64,000 nt of DNA. Origin: Profundibacter amoris. Lineage in GTDB: Bacteria; Pseudomonadota; Alphaproteobacteria; Rhodobacterales; Rhodobacteraceae. The notes beneath the pieces are model-generated. The model saw only the letters and a program-made list of their open reading frames with translations, made no database searches and had not been told where the DNA came from. Below, piece by piece: positions 34,096 through 43,415 of this stretch (position 1 is the first letter of the stretch; every line of letters begins with the position of its first letter). The stretch spans positions 944,001 to 1,008,000 of the forward strand of contig NZ_CP032125.1 in assembly GCF_003544895.1 (NCBI RefSeq), given 5' to 3'. The translations under genes were made by a program, and so were the position numbers.

Positions 34096-35115
34096 ATGAC
34101 CCAACCCGCAAAACTTGTCTGCAAACATCTGTGGAAATTATATGGTCCCGTTCCACAGCAAATGATGGACACACAATATTTTCCACCTACAGATAGTGAA
34201 TTGGAAAAATTCGGGGTCATCGGGGCAGTCAAGCACGCATCTCTGGAAATACGTGCGGGTGAGATTTTTGTCATCATGGGGTTATCAGGATCCGGTAAAT
34301 CCACGCTGGTGCGCTTGCTTTCGGGGCTGATCGAACCCACAGTGGGCGAGATTTTCATCGACGGGCAGGACATGTTAAAAATGTCCGAGCGCGAACTGAT
34401 TGAACTGCGCCGCCACAAGATGGGCATGGTGTTTCAGCACTTCGCCCTGTTGCCGCATCTGACCGTTTTGCAAAACGTGGCCTTTCCGCTGTCCATTCAG
34501 GGGCAAGCCAAAGCGGTCGCCGGAGCCCGCGCGCTGGAGGTGATCGAACTGGTCGGCCTGAAGGGGCGCGAAGGCTATTTCCCGCGCGAATTGTCGGGCG
34601 GGCAGCAGCAACGGGTCGGGATTGCGCGCTCTTTGGCGGTCGAGCCGGAAATCTGGTTTCTGGACGAGCCGTTCTCGGCACTGGACCCGCTGATCCGTCG
34701 CGAAATGCAGGACGAATTTTTGCGCCTGCAGGGGATGCTGAAGAAAACCATCGTGTTTATCACCCATGATTTTGACGAGGCAATCCGGCTTGCCGACCGT
34801 ATCGCGATCATGAAGGACGGTCATATCATCCAGATCGCCACACCCGAGGAACTGGTGCTGAATCCGGCCGATGATTACGTTCAGGAATTCACCCGCCATG
34901 TGCCGCGCGACAAGGTGCTGAGCGTGGGCGCGGTGATGGATGCGGGGGCCGATGGCGGGGGCGACGGTATTCCGGCCCATACAAAGATTGCCAAAGTGGC
35001 CTCGCAGGTGGTTGCGGCGGGCAAGCCATTGAAAGTGATTGATGATACCGGCAAACCCGTCGGTGCGATTGATGCGCAACGGGTGATTGATGTGCTGGTG
35101 GGGAACGGGGCCTGA
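34096..35115 (+). CDS. Glycine-betaine-type ABC transporter ATP-binding protein (ProV-like)
   Basis: A 339-residue cytosolic ATPase of the OpuAA/ProV family: Walker A GLSGSGKSTLVRL, signature LSGGQQQRVGIARSL, Walker B IWFLDEPFSALDPL and the H-loop ITHDFDEA. About 45 residues precede the usual start of the ATPase fold (including QYFPPTDSELEKFG), and the C-terminal region (about 270-339, DDTGKPVGAIDAQRVIDVL) is a short CBS-like part that may sense ionic strength. It overlaps no gene but is separated by one base from the permease start. Confidence 0.92.
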   Translation: MTQPAKLVCKHLWKLYGPVPQQMMDTQYFPPTDSELEKFGVIGAVKHASLEIRAGEIFVIMGLSGSGKSTLVRLLSGLIEPTVGEIFIDGQDMLKMSERELIELRRHKMGMVFQHFALLPHLTVLQNVAFPLSIQGQAKAVAGARALEVIELVGLKGREGYFPRELSGGQQQRVGIARSLAVEPEIWFLDEPFSALDPLIRREMQDEFLRLQGMLKKTIVFITHDFDEAIRLADRIAIMKDGHIIQIATPEELVLNPADDYVQEFTRHVPRDKVLSVGAVMDAGADGGGDGIPAHTKIAKVASQVVAAGKPLKVIDDTGKPVGAIDAQRVIDVLVGNGA

Positions 35116-35116
35116 T

Positions 35117-37120
35117 ATGGCGCGGGTATCCCCAAAATCCATGATCTGGCTGGGGCTGTTCGCCCTGACATGGCTGTTGGCCACCTTTGGCAAAGGCTGG
35201 CTGGAAGCGGCAGGTCTGGACTGGGCCATGCAATACCCCGACGCATGGGTGATCCCGCTGAAAGACAGCATTTCGGCGGCGATGAAATGGCTGGTCGAGG
35301 AGGCCACATTCGGCCTGTTTACCTTCACCGAATTCACCCGCGGTATCAGTTGGATGATCGAGCAGCCCTATAACCTTGCCCGCGCCCTGCTGGCCGAAGG
35401 GTTTGTCGAAGGGCACGGGCGTCGCGCGGTGCAATTGGTGCCGCCCTTTAGCTGGATCGCGGTCACGGCGGGGGTGGTGGCGCTGGGCCATTACGCGCGC
35501 GACTGGCTGCTGGCCTCTATCGTTGGCGCGGCGTTTTTGTATCTGGCGGTGTTCGGACAATGGGAAAGCGCGATGGTGACGCTGGCCTCGGTGGTGATCG
35601 CGGTGCCGATCGGGGTTGCGGGCGGGCTGCTGCTGGGCATCACCGCCTATCGTCACCCGTCGTTCGAGCGCATCCTGAAACCCGTTCTGGACCTGATGCA
35701 AACCATCCCGATTTTCGCCTATCTGGTGCCAATCCTGTTCATGTTCGGCTTTGGCCCTGTGTCGGCGCTGGTCGCGACCGTGATCTATGCCATGCCGCCG
35801 ATGGTGCGGATCACCACCATGGCGCTGCACGCGGTGGACCCCGAGATCAGGGATTTCGGCGTGATGTCCGGCTGCACCCGTCGGCAGATGACGTGGCGGG
35901 TGCTGGTGCCGTCAGCCAGGGCCAGCCTGATGGTGGGGGTCAATCAGGTGATCATGTTGTCGCTGAACATGGTGATCATCGCCAGTATGATCGGGGCAGG
36001 GGGGCTTGGCTTTGATGTGCTATCGGCCCTGCGCCGCCTGAACATCGGTGGCGGGTTCGAGGCGGGCATCGCGATTGTCATTCTGGCGGTGGCGATTGAC
36101 CGGCTGTCACAGGCCTTTGCCCGGCGTGCCACCACATTCACCCCGCCGCCCAAAGGCGACACATGGATCAAACGCCACCCGCGCAGCGTGATCGTGGCGG
36201 TGATCCTGCTGGTCTCGTACGGGGTTGGCCTGATCCTGCCCGCCGTGCAGACCTATCCCGACGCCGCCACCCTGACCACCGGCAAGTTCTGGGACAACGG
36301 GGTCAAATACCTGAACATCAATTTCTATGACCAGTTCGAGGCGGTCAAACTGTTCTTCCTGCAAGGGTTCCTGCTGCCGGTAAAACGGTTCTTCCTTGGT
36401 ATCCCGTGGGTCTGGGCCATTGCCATGGTCACTGCAATCGGCTGGACCTTTGGCGGCTGGAAACTGGCATTGATGAATCTGCTGATGGCCGGATTTATCG
36501 CTGCTACCGGCATGTGGGAAAAGGCGATGATCACGGTTTACCTGTGCGGCACATCCGTGGTGATCGCCAGCGTGATCGGCATCCCGCTGGGGGTTCTGGC
36601 GGCGGTGAATGAACGTGCGGGGCGCATCATCGGCGTGCTGATCGACACGCTGCAAACCTTGCCCAGTTTCGTCTATCTGATCCCCGTGGTGATGCTGTTT
36701 CGCATCGGTGATTTCACCGCCATGGTCGCCATCGTCCTTTATGCCGTAGTGCCCGCCGTGCGCTATGCCGCCCACGGGGTGCGCTCGGTCAGCCCTGAAT
36801 TGATCGAGGCGGGCGTTGTCTCGGGCTGCACCAAACGCCAGTTGCTGTCGCGCATCCGTCTGCCGCTGGCCTTGCCGGAAATCCTGCTGGGGCTGAACCA
36901 GACCATCATGCTGGCCCTGTCGATGCTGGTGATCACCGCGCTGGTGGGAACGCGCGACTTGGGCCAAGAGGTCTATATCGCCCTGACCAAGGCCGACACG
37001 GGGCGTGGATTGGTCGCCGGTTTTGCCATTGCATTTATCGCGATAATTGCCGACAGAATTATCACAGCCAGCGCCAGATCGGCACGGGTCAGATATGGAC
37101 TGGAGAGCGCAAATGGATAA
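35117..37120 (+). CDS. Glycine-betaine-type ABC transporter permease, double ProW fusion
   Basis: A 667-residue inner-membrane protein made of two ProW-type permease domains in tandem. Each has the EAA-loop: DPEIRDFGVMSGCTRRQMTWRVLVPSA near residue 250 and SPELIEAGVVSGCTKRQLLSRIRLPLA near residue 570. The N-terminal part (to about 110) is an extra membrane-associated segment. Usual ProW is a homodimer of one domain, so this gene encodes the full channel in one chain. ATG 35117 follows the ATPase stop by one base; the longer in-frame start at 35087 is rejected because it lies inside the ATPase gene without ribosome-binding site. Confidence 0.9.
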   Translation: MARVSPKSMIWLGLFALTWLLATFGKGWLEAAGLDWAMQYPDAWVIPLKDSISAAMKWLVEEATFGLFTFTEFTRGISWMIEQPYNLARALLAEGFVEGHGRRAVQLVPPFSWIAVTAGVVALGHYARDWLLASIVGAAFLYLAVFGQWESAMVTLASVVIAVPIGVAGGLLLGITAYRHPSFERILKPVLDLMQTIPIFAYLVPILFMFGFGPVSALVATVIYAMPPMVRITTMALHAVDPEIRDFGVMSGCTRRQMTWRVLVPSARASLMVGVNQVIMLSLNMVIIASMIGAGGLGFDVLSALRRLNIGGGFEAGIAIVILAVAIDRLSQAFARRATTFTPPPKGDTWIKRHPRSVIVAVILLVSYGVGLILPAVQTYPDAATLTTGKFWDNGVKYLNINFYDQFEAVKLFFLQGFLLPVKRFFLGIPWVWAIAMVTAIGWTFGGWKLALMNLLMAGFIAATGMWEKAMITVYLCGTSVVIASVIGIPLGVLAAVNERAGRIIGVLIDTLQTLPSFVYLIPVVMLFRIGDFTAMVAIVLYAVVPAVRYAAHGVRSVSPELIEAGVVSGCTKRQLLSRIRLPLALPEILLGLNQTIMLALSMLVITALVGTRDLGQEVYIALTKADTGRGLVAGFAIAFIAIIADRIITASARSARVRYGLESANG

Positions 37121-37994
37121 AGAAACCGCCCTGAAACGCATCAGGTCATTACCGATCTGGCAAGGCGAAATCAGCACCGCGCCTTTGGGCGGTGGACGCA
37201 CCAATCTGAACTTTACCGTAACGGACGATTCCGGCCGCTATGTGGTGCGGTTTGGCGATGACATCCCCGAACACCAGTTGATGCGGTTTAATGAACTTGC
37301 CGCCGCGCGCGCCGCCCATGCCGCCGGTCTGTCACCCGCCGTTGTGCATGTCGAGGACGGGCTGACCGTGATCGACTATATCGACGCAAAAACACTGGAC
37401 GAACCCGACGTGGCCGACCCAGATATGCTGGCGCGCATCATCCCGCTGTTGCACCGTTGCCATCACGACATCCCCAAACATTTCCGTGGCCCGGCGCTGA
37501 TCTTCTGGGTGTTCCATGTGATCCGTGATTATACCGCCACCCTGCGCGATGGGCACAGCAACTATACCGCGCAACTTAATGATTATCTTGACATTACCGA
37601 GAAATTAGAGGCCGCCGTTGGCCCCGTCGAAATCGTCTTTGGCCACAACGACCTGATGGCGGCGAATTTTCTGGATGACGGCAAACGCCTGTGGCTGATT
37701 GATTGGGATTACGCCGGTTTCAATTCGCCGCTGTTCGATCTGGGCGGGCTGGCCAGCAACAATTCCCTGAACGAGGACCAGGAGGCCGTGATGCTGGACC
37801 TCTATTTTGACGGACAGGTCACCGATGAACTGCTGCACCGCTACCATGCGATGAAATGTGCCTCGCTTTTGCGGGAATCTATGTGGAGCATGGTCTCCGA
37901 ACTCACCTCAAACCTCGACATTGACTATGTCGCCTATACCGCTGAAAACCTTACACGTTTCCGGCGCGCCTATGACACTTACAAGCAAAGCTGA
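37113..37994 (+). CDS. Choline-kinase/aminoglycoside-phosphotransferase family kinase (copy 2)
   Basis: Cytosolic APH/choline-kinase-type protein of 293 residues. It has a P-loop-like start LGGGRTNLNFTVTDDSGRYVVRFG, the Brenner loop VFGHNDLMAANFLDDG and LWLIDWDYAGFNSPLFDLGGL. The start at 37113 is supported by GGAGA at 37102-37106; it overlaps the permease end by 8 bases, so it is translationally coupled to the transporter. It is similar in plan to the kinase at 28 kb but only moderately alike in sequence, which argues for old paralogs and not a recent duplication. Phosphorylating the imported compound would trap it in the cell. Confidence 0.85.
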   Translation: MDKETALKRIRSLPIWQGEISTAPLGGGRTNLNFTVTDDSGRYVVRFGDDIPEHQLMRFNELAAARAAHAAGLSPAVVHVEDGLTVIDYIDAKTLDEPDVADPDMLARIIPLLHRCHHDIPKHFRGPALIFWVFHVIRDYTATLRDGHSNYTAQLNDYLDITEKLEAAVGPVEIVFGHNDLMAANFLDDGKRLWLIDWDYAGFNSPLFDLGGLASNNSLNEDQEAVMLDLYFDGQVTDELLHRYHAMKCASLLRESMWSMVSELTSNLDIDYVAYTAENLTRFRRAYDTYKQS

Positions 37995-38001
37995 GACGCC
38001 T

Positions 38002-40440
38002 ATGAAAACCCTGCCCAAATCCTCGCGTGTTGTCATTATCGGTGGCGGTATCGTCGGCTGCTCGACCGCCTACCATCTGGCGAAACTGGGGGTCGAGGCG
38101 TTGTTGCTGGAACGCCGGAAACTGACATCCGGCACCACGTTTCATGCGGCAGGTCTGGTCGGGCAGTTGCGCTCAAACGCCAACATCACGCAGTTGCTGG
38201 GCTATTCGGTGGAACTGTATAACACCATCGAGGATGAAACAGGGTTGGGGACCGGCTGGAAGATGAACGGCGGTTTGCGGCTGGCCTGTAATCAGGAACG
38301 CTGGACCGAGGTCAAACGACAGGCCACCACCGCCCGATCCTTTGGCTTGCAAATGGACCTGCTGACCCCGCAAGAGGCACAGGATCTGTGGCCGCTGATG
38401 AATGTGGACGATGTGGTGGGTGCGGCCTTTATGCCGACCGACGGGCAGGCCAATCCGTCCGACATCACGCAAGCAATGGCCAAAGGCGCGCGCATGAACG
38501 GGGCGCAGATATTCGAGGATTGCAAGGTGACGGACCTTGAAATCGACAAGGGGGTGATCAAGGCGGTGATCACCGATCAGGGGCGCGTTGAATGTGAATC
38601 CGTGGTGCTGTGCGCGGGGCAGTGGAGCCGCAGCTTTGCCGCCCGTTTCGGTGTCAACATCCCGCTGGTCAGCATGGAGCACCAGTATATGGTGACCGAG
38701 CCGATCAAGGGTATGCCTAAAGATTTGCCCACCCTGCGCGACCCAGATCGGCTGACCTATTACAAGGAAGAGGTCGGCGGGCTGGTGATGGGCGGCTATG
38801 AGGCCAACCCCATCCCCTGGGCGGTGGACGGCATCCCCGAGGGGTTCCACTACACGCTGCTGGACAGCAACTTTGACCATTTCGAACCATTGATGGAACT
38901 GGCACTGGGCCGCGTGCCGGCGCTGGAAACGGCGGGAATCAAGACGCTGACCAACGGGCCGGAGAGCTTCACGCCGGATGGCAATTTCATCATCGGCGAA
39001 GCGCCCGAGCTGCGCAATTTCTTTGTCGGCGCGGGGTTCAATGCCTTTGGCATCGCCGCCGGTGGTGGCGCGGGCATGGCACTGGCTGAATGGGTGAAAA
39101 ACGGCGAGCCGCCCTTTGATCTGTGGTCTGCCGACATCCGCCGCTTTGGCCGACCGCATTTTGATACCGACTGGGTGCGCACCCGCACGGTCGAGGCGTA
39201 TGCCAAACACTACACCATGGCCTGGCCCTACGAGGAACACTCCTCGGGCCGCCCCTGCCGCAAATCGCCTTTGTATGAGGTGCTGAAGGATCAAGGCGCC
39301 TGTTTTGGCGAGAAACTGGGCTGGGAGCGCCCGAACTGGTTTGCCGGCGCAGGTGAAACGCCGCAGGATGTCTACAGCTTTGGCCGCCAGAACTGGTTTG
39401 ACGCGGTGGGGCGCGAGCATAAGGCGTGCCGCGAGGCCGCTGTGCTGTTCGACCAGACATCCTTTGCCAAATTCGCACTGAAAGGGCCGGATGCGCTGGC
39501 CGCGCTGAACTGGATTTGTGCCAACAATGTGGACAAACCCGTCGGCGCGCTGACCTATACGCAGATGCTGAATGATCACGGCGGGATCGAATGCGACCTG
39601 ACCATTGCGCGGGTGGCGGAGGATGAATTCTACATCGTCACCGGCACCGGCTTTGCCACCCATGATTTCGACTGGATTTCCCGCAATATTCCGGCGGGGA
39701 TGAATTGCCAGCTGTTCGATATCACCTCCTCCAACGCCGTGCTGGCGCTGATGGGTCCGCGTGCGCGCGACATCCTGCAAGCGGTCACCCGCGCCGATGT
39801 GTCAAACGCCGGTTTCCCATTTGGCACCACCAAAACCATCGGCATTGTAGGTTGCCCCGTTCTGGCGCTGCGGGTGACTTATGTCGGCGAGCTGGGGTGG
39901 GAGCTGCACCTGCCGGTGGAATATGCCACCACGGTTTACGCGGCGCTGATGCAGGCCGGCGCGGAACACGGGCTGGTGAATGCCGGCTACCGCGCGATTG
40001 ACTCGCTGCGGCTGGAAAAGGGCTATCGTGCGTGGGGGGCCGACATCGGGCCCGACCACACCCCGCAGGAAGCGGGCCTTGGCTGGGCGGTGAAGCTGAA
40101 GCGCAACACCCCGTTCAAGGGCCGCGAGGCCGCGCAGGCGCAGGCGGACGGTGGCGTGAAAAAGATGATGGCCTGTTTCACCTGCGATCCTGATGTGGTG
40201 CTTCTGGGCCGCGAAACCATCTATCGCAACGGCGAACGGGTGGGCTGGCTGACCTCGGGTGGCTTTGGCTATACCGTCGATAAATCAATCGGTTACGGCT
40301 ATATCCGCAATCCGGACGGGGTGACGCGGGATTATGTTATGGAGGGCAGCTATGAACTGGAAGTCGCCACCCAACGCGTGCCCTGCACCGTCCACATGAC
40401 CCCGCTGTATGACGCGATAATGGAGCGGATTAAAGGCTGA
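38002..40440 (+). CDS. Dimethylglycine/sarcosine dehydrogenase-like flavoprotein (copy 2)
   Basis: An 812-residue FAD/folate enzyme, same layout as copy 1: FAD fold VVIIGGGIVGCSTAYHLA, the FHAAGL motif with the likely FAD-linked His48, a FAO_M linker, then GCV_T domains (LFDQTSFAKFALKGPDAL, GELGWELHLPVEYA, RAIDSLRLEKGYRAWGADI). ATG 38002 (MKTLPKSS) is chosen as it matches the family start; an ATG at 37972 inside the kinase gene is the alternative. It is the last gene of the betaine-type transporter operon, 7 bases after the kinase. It probably N-demethylates the imported compound or a product of it. Confidence 0.88.
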   Translation: MKTLPKSSRVVIIGGGIVGCSTAYHLAKLGVEALLLERRKLTSGTTFHAAGLVGQLRSNANITQLLGYSVELYNTIEDETGLGTGWKMNGGLRLACNQERWTEVKRQATTARSFGLQMDLLTPQEAQDLWPLMNVDDVVGAAFMPTDGQANPSDITQAMAKGARMNGAQIFEDCKVTDLEIDKGVIKAVITDQGRVECESVVLCAGQWSRSFAARFGVNIPLVSMEHQYMVTEPIKGMPKDLPTLRDPDRLTYYKEEVGGLVMGGYEANPIPWAVDGIPEGFHYTLLDSNFDHFEPLMELALGRVPALETAGIKTLTNGPESFTPDGNFIIGEAPELRNFFVGAGFNAFGIAAGGGAGMALAEWVKNGEPPFDLWSADIRRFGRPHFDTDWVRTRTVEAYAKHYTMAWPYEEHSSGRPCRKSPLYEVLKDQGACFGEKLGWERPNWFAGAGETPQDVYSFGRQNWFDAVGREHKACREAAVLFDQTSFAKFALKGPDALAALNWICANNVDKPVGALTYTQMLNDHGGIECDLTIARVAEDEFYIVTGTGFATHDFDWISRNIPAGMNCQLFDITSSNAVLALMGPRARDILQAVTRADVSNAGFPFGTTKTIGIVGCPVLALRVTYVGELGWELHLPVEYATTVYAALMQAGAEHGLVNAGYRAIDSLRLEKGYRAWGADIGPDHTPQEAGLGWAVKLKRNTPFKGREAAQAQADGGVKKMMACFTCDPDVVLLGRETIYRNGERVGWLTSGGFGYTVDKSIGYGYIRNPDGVTRDYVMEGSYELEVATQRVPCTVHMTPLYDAIMERIKG

Positions 40441-40617
40441 TCAGGATCGGCTGGCCGGGTTGCAGGCCAGCGCCACCGTCCGTTCCCGCCGACATGGCTG
40501 TCCCCGCCCTCGGGCGTCAACTATGCGGTGGGGTTACGCGAGGGCACAGACGCGCGCCGGATCGGGGTGGTGCATCTGGGACAAGGCGCGGGGGACGGGA
40601 GGGTTTTGGGGGAGTAA
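40441..40617 (+). pseudogene. Possible 3' remnant of a coding sequence
   Basis: The frame is open for 58 codons directly after the dehydrogenase stop, with no start codon of its own, ending with a TAA at 40615. The translation (PTWLSPPSGVNYAVGLREGTDARRIGVVHLGQGAGDGRVLGE in its last part) looks protein-like and GC-rich like neighbouring genes. It may be the tail of a deleted gene. The remaining 40618-40739 is AT-rich and shows nothing recognisable. Confidence 0.3.
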
Positions 40618-40739
40618 ACATGATTGTTCAAATTGCTAAACAATAGAATTTACTAAACCGGATTAATCATCGGGTTTTCTTGTTAGCAAGTATCTTAGAA
40701 TGCTCATCGCCGGACAAAGAGCCGTAAATCTGAGGTACG

Positions 40740-41075
40740 TTAAATAGTTGGTTTCAGAAACGGGTTAGATGATTCAATACTATAGGCATAAAACCAGTAC
40801 GAACCAACGAGTGACAATAGAATAAAAACACTATGGGCTACAAAGAATTGCCAGAAGGTTTTCCAATGTAATAGTAATGCCATTACCCACAGCAATGCTC
40901 CTGATACATCTGCCATCGCCCCAACTGAACCAGCGACTCGGAATGCTGTCTGAAGATTGTGCCGATATGAAAATGCTACTATGAAAAAAGCAAAGCATAA
41001 TAAGTAGAACAAAAGTATTAGATACTTTTGATTTTCACGATCGATAATCTTCTTGATTGTCCTCATCGTGCTCAT
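40740..41075 (-). CDS. Small membrane protein, unknown function (111 aa)
   Basis: Not recognised. The 111-residue protein has a charged N-terminus (RTIKKIIDRENQK) and three clear hydrophobic segments (LILLFYLLCFAFFIVAF, VSGALLWVMALLLHW, FFVAHSVFILLSLVGSYWF). Base composition is clearly more AT-rich than the surroundings, which suggests acquisition by transfer. The start is the ATG at 41075, with AAGGAAC in front. It overlaps the end of a frameshifted fragment upstream by 41 bases. A small multi-span protein after a degraded longer gene resembles an immunity protein left from a toxin locus, but this is only a guess. Confidence 0.55.
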   Translation of the reverse strand: MSTMRTIKKIIDRENQKYLILLFYLLCFAFFIVAFSYRHNLQTAFRVAGSVGAMADVSGALLWVMALLLHWKTFWQFFVAHSVFILLSLVGSYWFYAYSIESSNPFLKPTI

Positions 41076-41300
41076 GTTCCTTTTCTTTACCTATAGAATC
41101 TAGCGCCTTACCAATAGCGCCGCCTTTTAGTCCGTCAATTAAATCCCCGATTATACCTCCTAATACCTTTCCTTTTCGGGCCAGCCCTCCCGCTGCACGG
41201 TAATCCTCCCATTTTTAATGGATTCCGCCTGTAGAATTGCGCGACCGGTTTTGGTTTCACGCACGGACCTTGCCCAACAAGACGGGGCTAATCGGTGCGG
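41035..41300 (-). pseudogene. Frameshifted gene fragment, glycine-rich C-terminus
   Basis: On the minus strand one frame reads RETKTGRAILQAESIKN up to about 41218 and a different frame continues WEDYRAAGGLARKGKVLGG, then GGAIGKALDSIGKEKEHEHDEDNQEDYRS, to a TGA at 41035. The second frame opens after a stop at 41217 and has no start codon. The simplest reading is one protein tail broken by a frameshift near 41215. The glycine-rich segment followed by a charged tail is not matched to a family by eye. Nothing else is seen in 41076-41350. Confidence 0.35.
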
Positions 41301-41350
41301 CAAAATATATTCCATGTGACATCGTGTATGTCGCAGTAGTCCATTTTCCC

Positions 41351-42526
41351 TCAATCCTTCAACCGTGCCCGCAATACCCGCAGCATATTTTCACCCATCA
41401 CCTTGCGGATTTGCGCTTCGGTCAGCCCCGCGCGCAGCATTGCGTCGGTGAGGGCCGCCAGTTCGGACGTATCAAACGTCGTCGCGACCGATCCGTCAAA
41501 ATCCGATCCCAGAGACACCGCATCTTCCCCCACAACGCCAATCGCTGCCTTAACGGATATTGCCACCCCGTCGGGGCTGGCGTCACAGGTCACTTCCTGC
41601 CAGTAGCCCATGCCGATCACCCCGCCGGTGGCGGCGATGCGTTTCATCAGGGCGTCGGGGATGTTTCGTTTGGTGTCGCAATGGGATTTGATACCGCTGT
41701 GGGACAGGACAACCGGAATATCCACCATCTCCAGTACCTGTTCCACCACCTTTGTGCTGGAATGGGCCAGGTCCAGAACCATGCCGCGTTTGGCCACCTG
41801 TTGCACCACTTTCCGCCCGAAATCGGTCAGCCCGTTGTTTTGCCGGCTGTGCAGCGTGCCGCCCAGTTCGTTGTCAAAGAAATGCTGCAAGGCGATCAAT
41901 CGGTAGCCCGCTTCCTCCAGCCGGTCCAGATTCTCGATCCGGCCTTCCAGCGGATGCGCCCCCTCGATCCCCAGAATGCCGCCGACGATCTTTTCGCCCG
42001 CCGCACGGCGCTTCAGCACCTCTTCCAGATCGGACAGGCTGCGGATGATCTTCAGGTTGTCCGGCGCGGCAGCCTCGAACGCCTTCAGCTTTTCGGCCTG
42101 ATAGATCGCGCGCTCGTAAATGCTGAACCATGTGCGCGTCGGCCACAGCTGGAAAAACGCAATCAGCTTGATGTTGTCGAAGGCATCCGCGTTGTTGTGC
42201 TCGTAATTCAGCCCCTTTGGGCTTTTCGTCACCGCCGTGAACACCTGAATGGCCACATTGCCCTCTTGCAAGCGCGGAATATCCACCTGCCCGAAACTGC
42301 CCCGTTGGGTCAGATCGCGGTTCCATAACAACGGATCGGCGTGCCAATCGCCAATCACCATACTGTCATGCAGCGCGCGGGCGGCATCGGACACAGGGTA
42401 GGGATCATGCGGGGCCACCGCATTGCGGCCCTTTTCCACATAGCCTGGTAAAAAGATGAAGGTGGCAATCAGGGCCAACGCCCCCAGCAGGCAAAGCCGC
42501 CCCAGCCATTTTCCGAATGTGCGCAT
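41351..42526 (-). CDS. Membrane dipeptidase, peptidase M19 family
   Basis: Zinc dipeptidase of the renal-dipeptidase (M19) family, 391 residues. It begins with one membrane segment (LGRLCLLGALALIATFIFLPGY, about 9-30), so it is anchored or exported. Metal-site motifs are VIGDWHADPLLW (His-x-Asp), GIEGAHPLEG with the bridging glutamate, LDLAHSS and VVLSHSGIK (the two later histidines), and SLGSDFDG near the end. ATG 42526 is chosen because GGGAGAATACC precedes it and the membrane anchor starts there; an extended frame upstream is rejected. It is monocistronic; the promoter lies in the 113 bases shared with the dksA-like gene. Confidence 0.9.
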   Translation of the reverse strand: MRTFGKWLGRLCLLGALALIATFIFLPGYVEKGRNAVAPHDPYPVSDAARALHDSMVIGDWHADPLLWNRDLTQRGSFGQVDIPRLQEGNVAIQVFTAVTKSPKGLNYEHNNADAFDNIKLIAFFQLWPTRTWFSIYERAIYQAEKLKAFEAAAPDNLKIIRSLSDLEEVLKRRAAGEKIVGGILGIEGAHPLEGRIENLDRLEEAGYRLIALQHFFDNELGGTLHSRQNNGLTDFGRKVVQQVAKRGMVLDLAHSSTKVVEQVLEMVDIPVVLSHSGIKSHCDTKRNIPDALMKRIAATGGVIGMGYWQEVTCDASPDGVAISVKAAIGVVGEDAVSLGSDFDGSVATTFDTSELAALTDAMLRAGLTEAQIRKVMGENMLRVLRARLKD

Positions 42527-42639
42527 GGTATTCTCCCCGTTGTTTCGACGCAGGTTAAGGCCCTTGGGTTGTAATTTCCAGACTTGCTTTTGCCCCGCTC
42601 CGCGATAGGCTGGCATCATGCCATAAGAAAGGACAGCAC

Positions 42640-42909
42640 ATGGCCGGCGGATGGGCGCGTGATGGCGCGGTAGAAGAACAGATCGAGGCGTCCATATCGG
42701 ACGAACTGGCCCGCATGAAGGCTCGCAAAACGCCGGTTGGCGAAAGCCTGACCCATTGTGCGGAATGTGACGAGCCGATCCCCGAAGCCCGACGGGCGGC
42801 GCTGCCCGGTGTGAAGCTGTGTATCGACTGCATGCAGGAGCGCGACGCGGCGTATAAGCCAAGGCCGGGGATCAACCGGCGGGGGAGCAAGGATAGTCAG
42901 TTGCGGTGA
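42640..42909 (+). CDS. DksA/TraR-type C4 zinc-finger protein
   Basis: An 89-residue protein with the TraR/DksA zinc finger: CAEC and CIDC (cysteines about 40, 43, 61, 64) after a short helical part (VEEQIEASISDELARMKARK). It is much shorter than DksA and lacks its long coiled coil, as in TraR-like phage and plasmid proteins that bind the secondary channel of RNA polymerase. ATG 42640 has AAAGGACAG upstream. Its end overlaps the convergent RHH-like gene by 13 bases. Confidence 0.85.
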   Translation: MAGGWARDGAVEEQIEASISDELARMKARKTPVGESLTHCAECDEPIPEARRAALPGVKLCIDCMQERDAAYKPRPGINRRGSKDSQLR

Positions 42910-43415
42910 GTATCCTCCAATCGAATATCAACGCCAAATTCAAAGCCTGCAACTTTGCAAAGCTCCTTCAGCATGCGCGTAACCTGTTCTTGCGATACGA
43001 TTTTACTGAACCACCAGCCGGATTGTGATTTGGCAACCTCCAAATGGGGACTTTTGAAATGGACGCCAATTCTATCTTTGGAAATGATCGCCCGCTGGTG
43101 GCTTATTCGACTATTTGCAAGTTGCTCCAGCACCTCGGGGTCAAGTTTATGTATTTCATCAATGGCATTCCCAAACACTGCAGGTAATGTTTCCCCATAT
43201 ATAGGTTCGCCCAAAACATAGCAGACGTATCTGTGTGCCTTTTTAGCATATGGGCTGATGGCTTGTTTGGGTGTATCTTCTTTACCTGTGGTTGATGGTT
43301 CCAGTAAGCGCGTGACGATGTCATTGATGCTTTCACCGTTTTGTTGGCGAAGGCTGAATAAATCTGCAACATTCGCTTCACTGAGCGCGACCATTATTTC
43401 TGGGGGCTGTGTCAT
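42897..43415 (-). CDS. Protein with RHH-like N-terminus and SeqA-like plan, unknown function
   Basis: A 172-residue soluble protein. The first about 45 residues (IMVALSEANVADLFSLRQQNGESINDIVTRLLEPS) resemble ribbon-helix-helix antitoxin or SeqA N-terminal domains. After a linker, a globular part follows (YVCYVLGEPIYGETLPAVFGN; SGWWFSKIVSQEQVTRMLKELCKVAGFEFG). The two-part plan resembles the replication regulator SeqA, but similarity seen by eye is weak. ATG 43415 has GGAGGG upstream and overlaps the stop of the 98-residue gene (ATGA-type), so both are made together. As third gene in a regulator/small-protein/RHH module it may be an antitoxin or a DNA-binding partner. Confidence 0.65.
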   Translation of the reverse strand: MTQPPEIMVALSEANVADLFSLRQQNGESINDIVTRLLEPSTTGKEDTPKQAISPYAKKAHRYVCYVLGEPIYGETLPAVFGNAIDEIHKLDPEVLEQLANSRISHQRAIISKDRIGVHFKSPHLEVAKSQSGWWFSKIVSQEQVTRMLKELCKVAGFEFGVDIRLEDTHRN

